DNA of 44,208 nucleotides from contig CALXTE010000015.1 of assembly GCA_944391345.1 (NCBI GenBank), positions 1 through 44,208 on the forward strand, written 5' to 3'. This stretch comes from an uncultured Alphaproteobacteria bacterium. GTDB taxonomy: Bacteria > Pseudomonadota > Alphaproteobacteria > RF32 > CAG-239. Positions within the stretch are counted from its first letter, which is position 1. Every line of letters begins with the position of its first letter. Below, piece after piece: positions 33,402-41,765 of the stretch. The notes beneath the pieces are model-generated. The model was not told where the DNA came from and searched no databases. It saw only the letters and a program-made list of their open reading frames with translations. The translations under genes and the position numbers were made by a program.

Positions 33402-34208
33402 ATGACAAACATAAAACTTGCAACTTGGAATGTAAATTCCATAAGAATAAGACTGGAACATCTGGCAAGATTTGCCAAAGAAAAACAACCGGATGTCATT
33501 TGCCTTCAAGAGGTCAAAGCCAAGCCGGAAGACTTTCCTTTTGATGACATTCGCGCGCTGGGATATGAAAATATTGCCTTGTATAGTCAGGCCGGCTATA
33601 ACGGTGTTGCCATCCTGTCAAAATATCATCTGGATAATATCGAAGAACGCGACTGGGTCGGCAAGCATGACGCCCGCCATATCAAAGCCACAATATTAGG
33701 TGATGTTGAAATCAACGATATTTATATTCCGGCCGGCGGTGATATTCCGGACCCGATAGAAAACCTCTCTTTTGCCCATAAATTAACTTTTATGGATGAT
33801 ATCGCCGAATATTGGGAACAGCATAAAAAAGAAAACCAAGATAAAAAAATGATAATCTGTGGTGATTTTAATGTTGCTCCGCTGGAAAATGATGTTTGGA
33901 ATCACAAACAAATGCTAAAAATCGTATCTCATACGCCGGTTGAGGTCGAACGCTTAAGCAGATTAAAAAAATCACTTGATTTTATTGATATCGGACGAGA
34001 ATTTCATCCCGAGCCCGAAAAAATTTTCAGTTGGTGGAGTTATCGCAATCCAAACTGGCAAAAAAACAACAAAGGCCGTCGCCTTGACCATATCTGGGCT
34101 ACACCGAAGCTTAAAGAAAACATCAAAGGCTACGAGATTTTTACCGCCACGCGTGCATGGGAGCGCCCGTCCGACCATGTTCCGGTGATTGCCGAATTTT
34201 CTTTGTGA
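33402..34208 (+). CDS. xthA: Exodeoxyribonuclease III
   Basis: AP endonuclease and 3'-5' exonuclease of the ExoIII family used in base-excision repair. LATWNVNSIRIRL carries the catalytic Asn, CLQEVKA the metal-binding Glu, ICGDFNVAP the Asp/Asn pair, RRLDHIW the late Asp-His and PSDHVPV the final His. At 268 aa it is full length. It starts one base after lolA and ends exactly next to the convergent response-regulator gene. Confidence 0.96.
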   Translation: MTNIKLATWNVNSIRIRLEHLARFAKEKQPDVICLQEVKAKPEDFPFDDIRALGYENIALYSQAGYNGVAILSKYHLDNIEERDWVGKHDARHIKATILGDVEINDIYIPAGGDIPDPIENLSFAHKLTFMDDIAEYWEQHKKENQDKKMIICGDFNVAPLENDVWNHKQMLKIVSHTPVEVERLSRLKKSLDFIDIGREFHPEPEKIFSWWSYRNPNWQKNNKGRRLDHIWATPKLKENIKGYEIFTATRAWERPSDHVPVIAEFSL

Positions 34209-34817
34209 TTAAATATTCAATAAATAGCCGCCGTCTTCGGTTTTAATAAGTTGGGCAGAATCATCTTCATGCTCAACTTTTTGCCGCAGACGATAGATAT
34301 GCGTTTCAATCGTGTGGGTTGAAGCTTCTGGGCTATATCCCCAAACTTCTTTAAGAAGCTCATTTTTTGATGTAATATTGGGAGCAGCCTTGTAAAGATG
34401 CTTGATAATAGCCACTTCCTTTTCGGTTAGTTTAACCGTTTCATGGGTTTTCAGGTTAATAATTTCTTTGGCTGTCGGGCGAAGCTCATAATTTCCGAAT
34501 TTCAAAAAACCTTCTGCCGAATTTTCAAAACGATTAATGCACGAATGCAAAGAATCAAGCAATGCCGCAAGATGAAAGGGCTTAACAAAAACATGAACAT
34601 TTTCAAGAGACGCCATCTTTTCATCAGATGAAAACAAAAACAGAGGAACTTTAGCATCAATGCTTTTCAGCAAAGAAACATCTTCATCAACTAACGCAAT
34701 ATCAAAATTCTCATTTTTATCGCGCACAACCGAAAAGCCATCACTCATACGCTCAATTTGCTCGCATAAATCACTGGCAAAAAAATCATCAGAACTCAGC
34801 AGTAAAATATTAGTCAT
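34209..34817 (-). CDS. OmpR-type response regulator, orphan
   Basis: A transcription regulator with a short receiver domain (about 1-110) and a winged-helix DNA-binding domain (about 120-202). In the receiver the acidic pair is SDD near residue 10, the likely phosphoacceptor Asp is in IALVDED, and the conserved Lys is in KPF. The C-terminal KLTEKEVAIIKHL and THTIETHIYRLRQKVE are typical of the OmpR/PhoB class. The receiver is shorter than usual. No histidine kinase gene is near, so the partner is unknown. It is the last gene behind the porin on the minus strand, 14 bases downstream. Confidence 0.85.
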   Translation of the reverse strand: MTNILLLSSDDFFASDLCEQIERMSDGFSVVRDKNENFDIALVDEDVSLLKSIDAKVPLFLFSSDEKMASLENVHVFVKPFHLAALLDSLHSCINRFENSAEGFLKFGNYELRPTAKEIINLKTHETVKLTEKEVAIIKHLYKAAPNITSKNELLKEVWGYSPEASTHTIETHIYRLRQKVEHEDDSAQLIKTEDGGYLLNI

Positions 34818-34831
34818 AAAAACTCCTTTGG

Positions 34832-35947
34832 TTAAAAGCTCAAGCCGATTCCAAGAGCAAAGGCATAACCCTTTCGATTTTTTTCAAGAGCGGGATCTTC
34901 TCCGCGAAAATTAACATGCGCCGCGAGGGCATAAACATGGGTATATTTGTTGACTTGAAAATCATTGGCCAAAAGCCAAATCTGGTCTTTGTTTGATGAA
35001 TTATCGGCTTGAGATTCAAAATAGCCAAGAGAAGACTTAATTGGTCCGAACTGATAGCCGATTCCGGCGTTCCAAGTCTGACCTTCGCGATAACTGTCAA
35101 ACAAGCCGAGAGAAGAATCTTCGCGAGAAATTTCAAAATCATCACCATCAACATAAGTCTTGCGAAAACTTCCGCCGACTGACCAATTTCCGTAAGATAA
35201 GAGTAATCCGGCCGATAAGTCGTTGTCATTTTTATGATAAATCCCATATCCGAGAGAAAGCTCTGCTTGAACAGGACCAAAATTATTTTGATGATACAGA
35301 CCGAGAACATAAGCATCATCACGGTCATAAGCAGCATTAGAACTAACCAACCCCCGGCGGTTTTCCGTGTCGGGAACATACGAAAAACCAAGGGTCGAAT
35401 TATAAATTTCAGGAGTAAAATACGAAACTTTCGGAGCAACGCCGTCAGTATTAATTTCGGTAGAGTTCAGCGTTTTAAAAGATGTTTGAACTCCTTTGCG
35501 CCTTTGCCAGTTTGGGTTAGCAATAAAATCAACAATATCCGAGTTATTAAGTTTTATGGGAGAAACCGAAGGCGCACCGACTGACAACACCGCTGCAGCA
35601 TTAAAAGTTTCACCGACAGAAAGGGTTCCGAACGGTGTATTTAAATCAGCTGAGAGCTGTTTTCCCCAACTTCCGTTATTAAAATTTTGCACTTCTTTAT
35701 CACTGGCCGCCATAAGGTCAAGAAAAACCGTTGCGGAATAATCATCAGAAAAAAAGTAAGAATAAGCCGCATTAAGATTTCCGGCCGCTTGCAAAACATT
35801 GTTTTTTTGCAAATTCTCATAAGGCTTAGTCACATCATTATAGGCATAGAAAAAATCGGCATCACCTCCGATTTCAAAAACACTTTCAGCCCGAGCCGAA
35901 GCCGCCATAAAAACAACCCCGCCCAAAACAAGAAACAAAAATCTCAT
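34832..35947 (-). CDS. Gram-negative porin-like outer-membrane protein
   Basis: A signal peptide (MRFLFLVLGGVVFMAASARA) is followed by a body of alternating short amphipathic strands with many Gly, Asn, Ser and Tyr, and a final Phe in GIGLSF, the classic outer-membrane barrel signature. TPFGTLSVGETF and the general length (371 aa) match general-diffusion porins, 16-stranded by inference. The start chosen is the ATG at 35947 with GGAG upstream; a TTG 12 bases earlier is less likely. On the plus strand it carries a GTATTTAAA copy antisense to LNTPF. The response regulator follows 14 bases later. Confidence 0.85.
   Translation of the reverse strand: MRFLFLVLGGVVFMAASARAESVFEIGGDADFFYAYNDVTKPYENLQKNNVLQAAGNLNAAYSYFFSDDYSATVFLDLMAASDKEVQNFNNGSWGKQLSADLNTPFGTLSVGETFNAAAVLSVGAPSVSPIKLNNSDIVDFIANPNWQRRKGVQTSFKTLNSTEINTDGVAPKVSYFTPEIYNSTLGFSYVPDTENRRGLVSSNAAYDRDDAYVLGLYHQNNFGPVQAELSLGYGIYHKNDNDLSAGLLLSYGNWSVGGSFRKTYVDGDDFEISREDSSLGLFDSYREGQTWNAGIGYQFGPIKSSLGYFESQADNSSNKDQIWLLANDFQVNKYTHVYALAAHVNFRGEDPALEKNRKGYAFALGIGLSF
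35632..35645 (+). repeat. GTATTTAAA motif copy 14 (antisense in porin gene)
   Basis: Reads ACGGTGTATTTAAA on the plus strand; the porin gene is on the minus strand and reads L-N-T-P-F through it, a segment porins often have. It may therefore be coincidental. Confidence 0.5.
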
Positions 35948-36125
35948 GCTAAACTCCAAATCATAAAACAGAAATAAGTTTAAGCATAAAAAACAAAGAT
36001 ATCAAGAACAAAGAAAATTTTTATAAATAAACAGCCTTTTCCCAAATAACACAATGATTTTTAGCATTTTTTAGTAAATAGGCGCTATGCTGAACAAAAA
36101 TCGCAATTTTAAGAAAGGCAAAACA

Positions 36126-36692
36126 ATGGCAGTCACATTAGGTATAATCGGCGTAATTCTCTTAGTGATTTTCTATGGAATATATGTATCACTGATTCGT
36201 AAAAGAAACAAAGTCAAAGAGGCAACTTCCGGCATAGACGTTCAGTTAAAAAAGCGCTATGACTTAATTCCGAATTTATTGCAAATGGCCGAAAAATTCA
36301 TGACACATGAAAAATCATTAATGACCGAGATTGTTCGCTTGCGTACGGAGGCCATGAAAAAAACATTTGACGCCAATCCGCAAGAAGCCATGAAACTCGC
36401 CGGTGAGCTTGATGCTTGCATGAAAGATTTTATGCTTTCGGTAGAAAATTATCCGGAACTTAAATCAAATCAAACCATGCTGCAAGCCATGCAAAGCTTT
36501 AATGAGGTTGAAGAGCACATTGCAGCGGCGCGCCGCTTTTATAACGCCAGTGTCAACGATCTGAAAAACACGGCAGAAATCTTCCCCGGAAACATTGTCG
36601 CGGCAATGGTCGGGGTTAAGGCTGATATGCCGTTTTTTGAGGCCGAAACCGAGGCTAAAGAGCGTATTGACGTCAGCAAGTTTATGAAATAA
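36126..36692 (+). CDS. lemA: LemA family protein
   Basis: A membrane-anchored coiled-coil protein of unknown function. One N-terminal transmembrane helix (about 5-25) is followed by SLIRKRNKVKEATSGIDVQLKKRYDLIPNLL, the LemA signature, and an all-helical body with AARRFYNASVNDLKN near residues 140-155. The ATG at 36126 with AAAGG upstream gives 188 aa, typical of LemA; the in-frame ATG at 36087 would add a charged stretch before the membrane helix. The stop and the next start overlap (TAATG), so the pair is translationally coupled. Confidence 0.92.
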   Translation: MAVTLGIIGVILLVIFYGIYVSLIRKRNKVKEATSGIDVQLKKRYDLIPNLLQMAEKFMTHEKSLMTEIVRLRTEAMKKTFDANPQEAMKLAGELDACMKDFMLSVENYPELKSNQTMLQAMQSFNEVEEHIAAARRFYNASVNDLKNTAEIFPGNIVAAMVGVKADMPFFEAETEAKERIDVSKFMK

Positions 36693-37672
36693 TGACAATA
36701 ATATTATCCAAAGAAGAGCAGCAACAATACGACGAGCTGAAACAAAATTTTATAAACTATTATAACACTGTTTTAGTTCCGCAGCTGCAACAAAAAGAAG
36801 ACTTCCGCCTCCAATGCGTCAAAAGCTTTTGGCGTCTGGTTTGGATTGCCGTTTTTGTACTTCCGCTCCTTATGTTTTGCGGATACTGGGCTCAAAGCCA
36901 TTACCAATTTGATAGTGAGATTATATTTAATCTTGGCTTTGGCCTCTGTGCCATAACCGCTTTTGTCCTTCGCGGTCCTTTTGCAAAATATCGCAAAAGA
37001 ATAAAAGACGATATTATGAGCGTGTTCATAAAGTTTTTTGATGGTTTTAGCTACCAACAAGGCCAAAGAATGGATGCTCAGGCAATGGAAAACAGCCTTA
37101 TTTTTCCAAACTATGACGAGTATGAAGCAGACGACTGCTTTTTTGGAACATATAAGAATGTCGGCATAAGCGTATACGAACAAAAACTCAAAGAGATTCA
37201 TTATAACTCCAAAGGCCAAAGAAACAGCGTGACGGTTTTTCAAGGCATTGCCGTTGAAATGGATATGAAAAAAAATTTCAGCGGACATACCATTGTTCTG
37301 AAAGATAAAGGCCTTCTGAATAAATTTACCCGCTTTGATAAAATGGAACGTGTCACGCTAGAAGATGTTGTGTTTGAAAAACTCTTTGAGGTTTATTCAA
37401 CCAATCAGATTGAGGCGCGTTATATTTTAACCACCGGCTTTATGGAACGCATTTTAAGGCTAAAAGAACTCTATGCCGGCAAAAAGATTGAAATAAGCTT
37501 TAACAATAGCAAAATCTTGCTGGCAATAGACACGGGAGAAGATATGTTTGAGGCTTGCTCTTTTTTCAAAACCAACCTTAATCAAAAACGCTTTGAAAAA
37601 GTCTTTGAAGAATTTTGGACACTGTTTTCAATCGTAAATATCTTAAAACTCAACCAAAACATCGGAATGTAA
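36692..37672 (+). CDS. DUF3137 family membrane protein
   Basis: A 326-residue protein of the DUF3137 family, commonly encoded next to LemA; the function is unknown. Two hydrophobic segments (about 48-70 and 78-95) lie near the N-terminus, with a long cytosolic part. The family motif VYSTNQIEARYILTTGFMERIL is near residues 237-258. Its start codon overlaps the lemA stop codon, and a terminator follows directly, making lemA-DUF3137 a two-gene operon. Confidence 0.88.
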   Translation: MTIILSKEEQQQYDELKQNFINYYNTVLVPQLQQKEDFRLQCVKSFWRLVWIAVFVLPLLMFCGYWAQSHYQFDSEIIFNLGFGLCAITAFVLRGPFAKYRKRIKDDIMSVFIKFFDGFSYQQGQRMDAQAMENSLIFPNYDEYEADDCFFGTYKNVGISVYEQKLKEIHYNSKGQRNSVTVFQGIAVEMDMKKNFSGHTIVLKDKGLLNKFTRFDKMERVTLEDVVFEKLFEVYSTNQIEARYILTTGFMERILRLKELYAGKKIEISFNNSKILLAIDTGEDMFEACSFFKTNLNQKRFEKVFEEFWTLFSIVNILKLNQNIGM

Positions 37673-37675
37673 AAA

Positions 37676-37704
37676 AACGGCGGGATGATCTCCTGCCGTT
37701 TTTC
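37676..37704 (+). terminator. Terminator after the lemA operon
   Basis: AACGGCGGGA and TCCTGCCGTT pair (one wobble) with a short loop, followed by T5. Confidence 0.85.
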
Positions 37705-37724
37705 ATATATAGAATCACATAAAA

Positions 37725-38354
37725 TTAACGAATAAAGTTTGTTCTTGCACCATATTTGCATTCCGGCATAGGCAGCATAGTTTCTTTGCCGGTCTGAATC
37801 AATTTAAGCATCCAAGCCATATTTTTAGCCAGATTATAAAGCGTTTGTACCCCTTCTTCATCTTGTGCAACATCTTCTGCTTTTGCCCCATGAACCATGT
37901 TCCAGTAAGAGGAAGAAACAACCGGCATTCTGTTTATGGCAAAATATTTGTTGAGAACATCAAGCGCAGCGCTCGTACCCCCACGTCTTGCAGAAGCAAT
38001 GGCTGCCCCCGGTTTAAAGGCAAAAGCATTACTTCCGGCATAAAAAGCCCTGTCAAGCACAGACAATATTCTTCCGGTCGGATGAGCGTAATAAACCGGA
38101 GACGCAAAGATAAAGCCATCAGATTTTTCTGCTTTTGCAATAATTACGTTCACTAAATCATCATCAAAAACACAGCGGTTATTTTTATTTTTACGACAAC
38201 CCTGACAGCCGATACAGTCGCGTACGGGAGCTTTTCCGAGATGAATAATTTCGGAATCTATACCATCGCCGCGCAAAACTTCTGCAATTTCATCAAGAGC
38301 ATTTGCAGTGCATCCATCATCACTGGCACCGCCGTTTATCATTAAAACTTTCAT
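37725..38354 (-). CDS. Flavodoxin-family NAD(P)H-dependent reductase (iron-sulfur flavoprotein-like)
   Basis: A predicted FMN-dependent reductase with the flavodoxin-like fold. The N-terminal phosphate-binding loop is INGGASDDGCTANAL, FASPVYY and the following segment line the flavin site, and a Cys-rich stretch CIGCQGCRKNKNNRC (residues about 47-61) resembles the iron-sulfur cysteine motif of iron-sulfur flavoproteins. At 209 aa the length is typical. The substrate (quinone, azo or nitro compound) is not decidable. It lies alone on the minus strand between two terminators. Confidence 0.82.
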   Translation of the reverse strand: MKVLMINGGASDDGCTANALDEIAEVLRGDGIDSEIIHLGKAPVRDCIGCQGCRKNKNNRCVFDDDLVNVIIAKAEKSDGFIFASPVYYAHPTGRILSVLDRAFYAGSNAFAFKPGAAIASARRGGTSAALDVLNKYFAINRMPVVSSSYWNMVHGAKAEDVAQDEEGVQTLYNLAKNMAWMLKLIQTGKETMLPMPECKYGARTNFIR

Positions 38355-38414
38355 ATTTTCCCCCTAAAAAAATAAAACACATAATTAATATAATAATTTT
38401 TTTTATTTTGTCTA

Positions 38415-38442
38415 TTGCAATTAGAAAAAATTATGCTATAAA
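38415..38442 (+). promoter_or_regulatory. Sigma-70-type promoter for the 116-aa gene
   Basis: TTGCAA, a 16-base spacer and TATAAA, followed by a short ATGC-loop hairpin sequence. The start codon lies about 50 bases downstream. Confidence 0.55.
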
Positions 38443-38492
38443 AAGCATGTTTTCTTTATAATTCATTGTATAATTTTAATATTTTAATTTTT

Positions 38493-38843
38493 ATGAACAA
38501 AGTAAATTTCAGCGATGAAGCATCAAGAATGTCAGTTCTTCGCAACATTTTGGAATCAAACCTTGCGAAAGACAGAGATTGCGCCACAACAGATCTTCTG
38601 AATGCAGAACTCAAGCTTTACAATGCCGTCAGTGCCTTGCAGCTTTTTTGTGAAGAAGGTGCTCGTATCGGAAAAGTCGAGAACAAAGAAATTCCTCAGA
38701 TTCTGGCTCAAAACCTATCAAGCTATCTTCAAACTGAAGAGTATAAAAAAGCAGAGTCGCAAAGCGAAACCGGCATTGCCGACCGCAACCTTAAAACACG
38801 TTTTGAAACGGTAATCAATTTGGCACAAGCGCTGAGTGAGTAA
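38493..38843 (+). CDS. Hypothetical protein, 116 aa
   Basis: I do not recognise this protein. It is predicted to be soluble and mostly helical, with conserved-looking acidic and basic residues and two Cys (CATTDLL, LFCEEG). It begins MNKVNFSDEASRMSVLRNILE. The ATG at 38493 is preferred to an upstream TTG in frame; no strong ribosome binding site is visible. It has its own promoter candidate and a perfect terminator four bases after the stop, so it is a monocistronic gene. Confidence 0.7.
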   Translation: MNKVNFSDEASRMSVLRNILESNLAKDRDCATTDLLNAELKLYNAVSALQLFCEEGARIGKVENKEIPQILAQNLSSYLQTEEYKKAESQSETGIADRNLKTRFETVINLAQALSE

Positions 38844-38846
38844 AAC

Positions 38847-38880
38847 AATCCCCTTTAGAAAAATATCTAAAGGGGATTTT
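38847..38880. terminator. Bidirectional terminator between the 116-aa gene and the nitroreductase
   Basis: AATCCCCTTTAGA and TCTAAAGGGGATT form a perfect 13-base-pair stem with a six-base loop, flanked by A-rich and T-rich DNA. It can serve both convergent transcripts. Confidence 0.93.
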
Positions 38881-38886
38881 GCTTGT

Positions 38887-39522
38887 TTATTTAGATTTCG
38901 GCCAACCGAGCGCTTGCCCGATAACCACAAAGTCTTTTTCCGTCAGGTGCAGCTCTTTGTGCAGCATATCACGATCAATCATTCCAAGAACAACATTACT
39001 CATACCGGCAGAAGCAGCATATAACCCAACATTTTGGTAGGCTGAACCGGCATGCATGGCTCTATAGTCCTGATTTTCGTTGTTAGAAACATATACCAAT
39101 AAAGCATCGGCGTCTTTTACAAAACCTTGCTTAGCAGCCATATAAATCAACGCAGCCGGATTAACAAGCTCCAAAGTATTATCTTCGGCATTATAACGAT
39201 AAGCACCGCCTTGCTTAATGATATAAACCGACAAATCACGAGCATCACGTGCCGTCGGAATAGTGAGCTTGCCATTCGGACGATTAATTCCGACCGCCGC
39301 CCACAAAAGGTTAGACAAGTCTTGATCATTAATTTTGCGTACGCTGAATTCACGAGTAGTTTTGCGATCATTAAGCGCTTTCATCAAAGGAACACCGATA
39401 TTTTTTTGCGGCTCCGGCAAATAAACAACCGTTTCTGGCTTATCAGAATCTTCGGCATGCACTGACGGAGAAATCCCGACAAGAGATAAAAGACAAACAA
39501 ATAAAAATCTAAATTTTTTCAT
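38887..39522 (-). CDS. Exported nitroreductase-family protein
   Basis: A nitroreductase-fold flavoprotein (SagB-like branch) with a clear Sec signal peptide: MKKFRFLFVCLLSLVGISPSVHA then EDSD. The nitroreductase core is seen in LNDRKTTREFSVRKINDQDLSNLLWAAVGINRP (first FMN-contact region), YQNVGLYAASAGMSNVVLG and VIGQALGWP near the C-terminus. The start is the ATG at 39522 with GGAGG upstream, giving 211 aa; an upstream extension adds no recognisable domain. An exported form is less usual than a cytosolic one. It is the last gene of a three-gene minus-strand group behind the DUF1349 and CbpA genes. Confidence 0.85.
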   Translation of the reverse strand: MKKFRFLFVCLLSLVGISPSVHAEDSDKPETVVYLPEPQKNIGVPLMKALNDRKTTREFSVRKINDQDLSNLLWAAVGINRPNGKLTIPTARDARDLSVYIIKQGGAYRYNAEDNTLELVNPAALIYMAAKQGFVKDADALLVYVSNNENQDYRAMHAGSAYQNVGLYAASAGMSNVVLGMIDRDMLHKELHLTEKDFVVIGQALGWPKSK

Positions 39523-39532
39523 AAAACCTCCA

Positions 39533-40096
39533 TTAATCAAAATCGAGTTTAGCAAGAACAGGTTCAAAATCTTCAGAATTTGGCGCACAAAGATAAGCAC
39601 CGGCCTTAATTTCCACATCTTCGTTCAGAAAATTAAAGACCCTTATTTGCTGAAAAACGCTTCCGTCAAGCGACACAAACAAAACATAATCACCATTCTG
39701 ACGTTTAACGCGCAACCATAACGCGGTCAGCTCCTTAGGCGCCGGCATCAACGCCCAGTCGGTAAGACCATTGTTGCAAACACAACTTCCGAGCTTTGGA
39801 TGCTCAGGATTATCAAACATCAAAGACGCTTTCATCCAGTTTTGTTCATCAAAACGAAGCATGATTCCGCATTGCTGAAAACTTTTAAGCGGCACAAAAC
39901 ACCACTTAACCGTCAGTGTAAAATTTCCGGCTTTGCGTGCAAAAAAGAAATGCCCGTCATCTTTATGGACGTTACGCGATTTGTTTTGCCAAAAATCCGT
40001 GTGGCAAAGCGCCAGAATAGACATTCCCCCATCATGAAAGTTCACTTCTTTAGGTTCATTGAGCCATTCAAAATCGCGTAACTGGTCCAAAAGCAT
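39533..40096 (-). CDS. DUF1349 family protein
   Basis: A soluble 187-residue protein resembling the DUF1349 family, a concanavalin-like beta-sandwich whose members include yeast Ree1 and Bacillus YesU. The initial FEWLNEPKEV, the central FARKAGNFTLTVKWCFVPLKSFQQCGIMLRFDEQNWMKASL and the late DGSVFQQIRVF are the recognisable strands. Function in bacteria is not established. It begins two bases after the CbpA-like gene and ends ten bases before the nitroreductase start, so all three are probably cotranscribed. Confidence 0.85.
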   Translation of the reverse strand: MLLDQLRDFEWLNEPKEVNFHDGGMSILALCHTDFWQNKSRNVHKDDGHFFFARKAGNFTLTVKWCFVPLKSFQQCGIMLRFDEQNWMKASLMFDNPEHPKLGSCVCNNGLTDWALMPAPKELTALWLRVKRQNGDYVLFVSLDGSVFQQIRVFNFLNEDVEIKAGAYLCAPNSEDFEPVLAKLDFD

Positions 40097-40098
40097 GA

Positions 40099-41043
40099 TT
40101 AAAAGTTCCTGACATCCACATCGGGCAGGGCAGAGACTGTACTCTCCAACGCCGAGCTTTTAGACTTCGAGGTAATAATCTTCAACGTGATGATTTGATC
40201 ACCAGTTGCATTACGAGATTTAATGCCTTTTCCTTTAAGACGAAGCTTTTCGCCGGAGTCAGCATAAGGCGGAATTTTAACCGCAACTTTTCCCGAGATT
40301 GTCGGCACGGTCACCTTTGCACCCAAAACAGCTTCTTTGAGCGAAATCGGCAAATCCAGCAAAATATTATTTCCTTCTGACTTAAAATAAGGGTGAGGTT
40401 GAACTTTCAGCGTAATCAGAACGTCGCCGCTTTCACCGCCGTTAGGGCTAGGTTGACCAAGTCCTTTTAAGCGAAGAGTTTGCCCGTCTTCCGAGCCGGA
40501 AGGAATTTTAACATTAATGGTTTTATTACCGATAAAAACTTTTTGCTCAATACCGAGAGCTGCATCAAGGAACGATATATTCATGGTATAGGCAATATCT
40601 TCGCCTTTACGCACGCGCCTTGCACCGCCGTTAAAATTTTGCCCTCCGCTAAATTGAGAAAAAATATCATCGCCGAAGATTGAAGAAAAATCAAATCCGG
40701 CAGAACCGCCGCGTTGTCCAAACGGATTTCTTGAAGACGAATAAGAATAGAACCCTCCGTCTTGTCCAAATCCTTGTGCGCCGTTAAATCCATTACCGAA
40801 ACCGGCACCGAAACCGGTAGGCTTTCCGTCGGCATCAATCTCGTTATTATCATATTTTTGGCGTTTTTCTTTTGAACCAAGAATATCATAAGCCGCTGAA
40901 ACTTCCTTAAATTTTTCAGCCGCATCTTTATTATCTTTATTAAGGTCGGGGTGATATTTACGCGCCAGTTTACGATAAGCTGATTTAATTTCAGCCTCAC
41001 TGGCCGTTTTTGCCACACCGAGAACAGAATATAAGTCTTTCAT
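40099..41043 (-). CDS. DnaJ-like co-chaperone (CbpA type)
   Basis: A J-domain protein without the zinc-finger region. The J domain has HPD at residues 31-33 (KYHPDLNK), followed by a Gly/Phe-rich stretch (about 75-140) and the C-terminal peptide-binding domains; no CXXCXGXG repeats are present. The total of 314 aa matches CbpA-type proteins. It can act with DnaK but lacks the thiol functions of DnaJ. It is the first gene of a minus-strand group with DUF1349 and nitroreductase genes. Confidence 0.92.
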   Translation of the reverse strand: MKDLYSVLGVAKTASEAEIKSAYRKLARKYHPDLNKDNKDAAEKFKEVSAAYDILGSKEKRQKYDNNEIDADGKPTGFGAGFGNGFNGAQGFGQDGGFYSYSSSRNPFGQRGGSAGFDFSSIFGDDIFSQFSGGQNFNGGARRVRKGEDIAYTMNISFLDAALGIEQKVFIGNKTINVKIPSGSEDGQTLRLKGLGQPSPNGGESGDVLITLKVQPHPYFKSEGNNILLDLPISLKEAVLGAKVTVPTISGKVAVKIPPYADSGEKLRLKGKGIKSRNATGDQIITLKIITSKSKSSALESTVSALPDVDVRNF

Positions 41044-41105
41044 AGTAACCTAAGCCTCAAAAAACAAAATCATACTAAGACATATATAGTGAATCAAAAG
41101 CCAAG

Positions 41106-41606
41106 TTACAAGCTGACACAGTCAAAAGTCGCAAGCCGAGATCTGTTTTGATAAAGCGTAATTTTTTGGAGCAAGGCCTTGCTTTTTTTCTGGTTATAAC
41201 AATATTCAGCCGCAAGAAAGGCCAGTTCATCAACTCTGGCATCATTATAAACGTAAGTAATCTGAGTTTCCGACTGATCTCTGACATTAACATTATCAAG
41301 CAGGCGTTTTACGGCATTAGGATATTGTTTATAGCGCCTATCATCAAGGGCCACATCATTTTCCGAACCAACCGGTTCCAAGTTATAAGAATAATTTACC
41401 GAAAAAACACTCACATTTTCACCAAGACGCGGCGGCTGCACTTTAGCGTTTTTATGCTTAGCCTTCCAGTCAGCAACTTTTTGCTGATAGACGGCAGTTT
41501 CTTGTTGTTCAAGCTGTTTTCTAGCTTCTTCGCCGGTCTGAGCAAAAGCCTTCGCCGAAAAAATCAACACTGAACAAGACAGAAGAAAAAGGCACAATTT
41601 TTTCAT
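41106..41606 (-). CDS. Secreted hypothetical protein, 166 aa
   Basis: I do not recognise a family. A Sec signal peptide (MKKLCLFLLSCSVLIFSAKAFA) is followed by a Gln/Glu/Lys-rich helical stretch (about 22-45), then a Val/Ser/Tyr-rich strand region and helices with two Cys (near EYCYN and FDCVSL) that could pair in the periplasm. The protein ends with a Ser-Leu tail. It lies 62 bases behind the CbpA-like gene, downstream of the 26-aa gene. A role in the envelope is likely from the signal peptide only. Confidence 0.7.
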   Translation of the reverse strand: MKKLCLFLLSCSVLIFSAKAFAQTGEEARKQLEQQETAVYQQKVADWKAKHKNAKVQPPRLGENVSVFSVNYSYNLEPVGSENDVALDDRRYKQYPNAVKRLLDNVNVRDQSETQITYVYNDARVDELAFLAAEYCYNQKKSKALLQKITLYQNRSRLATFDCVSL

Positions 41607-41623
41607 TGAGCGACCTTTCGTAA

Positions 41624-41704
41624 TTAAATGGTTTTAAACAAGCTCAAACGCAGAGCCTCAATTTCTTCAAGAACGGACTTTGTTTCGGGTTCAATTTTTG
41701 TCAT
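41624..41704 (-). CDS. Small protein, 26 aa
   Basis: A 26-codon gene with a near-perfect ribosome binding site (GGAGGT, four bases before the ATG). The peptide is a single amphipathic helix, MTKIEPETKSVLEEIE followed by ALRLSLFKTI, acidic at first and hydrophobic at the end. It lies between the two secreted hypotheticals, 17 bases before the 166-aa gene, in the same orientation. It could be a leader peptide of that gene or an independent microprotein; I cannot tell which. Confidence 0.55.
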   Translation of the reverse strand: MTKIEPETKSVLEEIEALRLSLFKTI

Positions 41705-41765
41705 GATGACCTCCGTTAAAAGAAACAATATACGGGAAGTATAGAACAATAAGATTAATCAAAGT

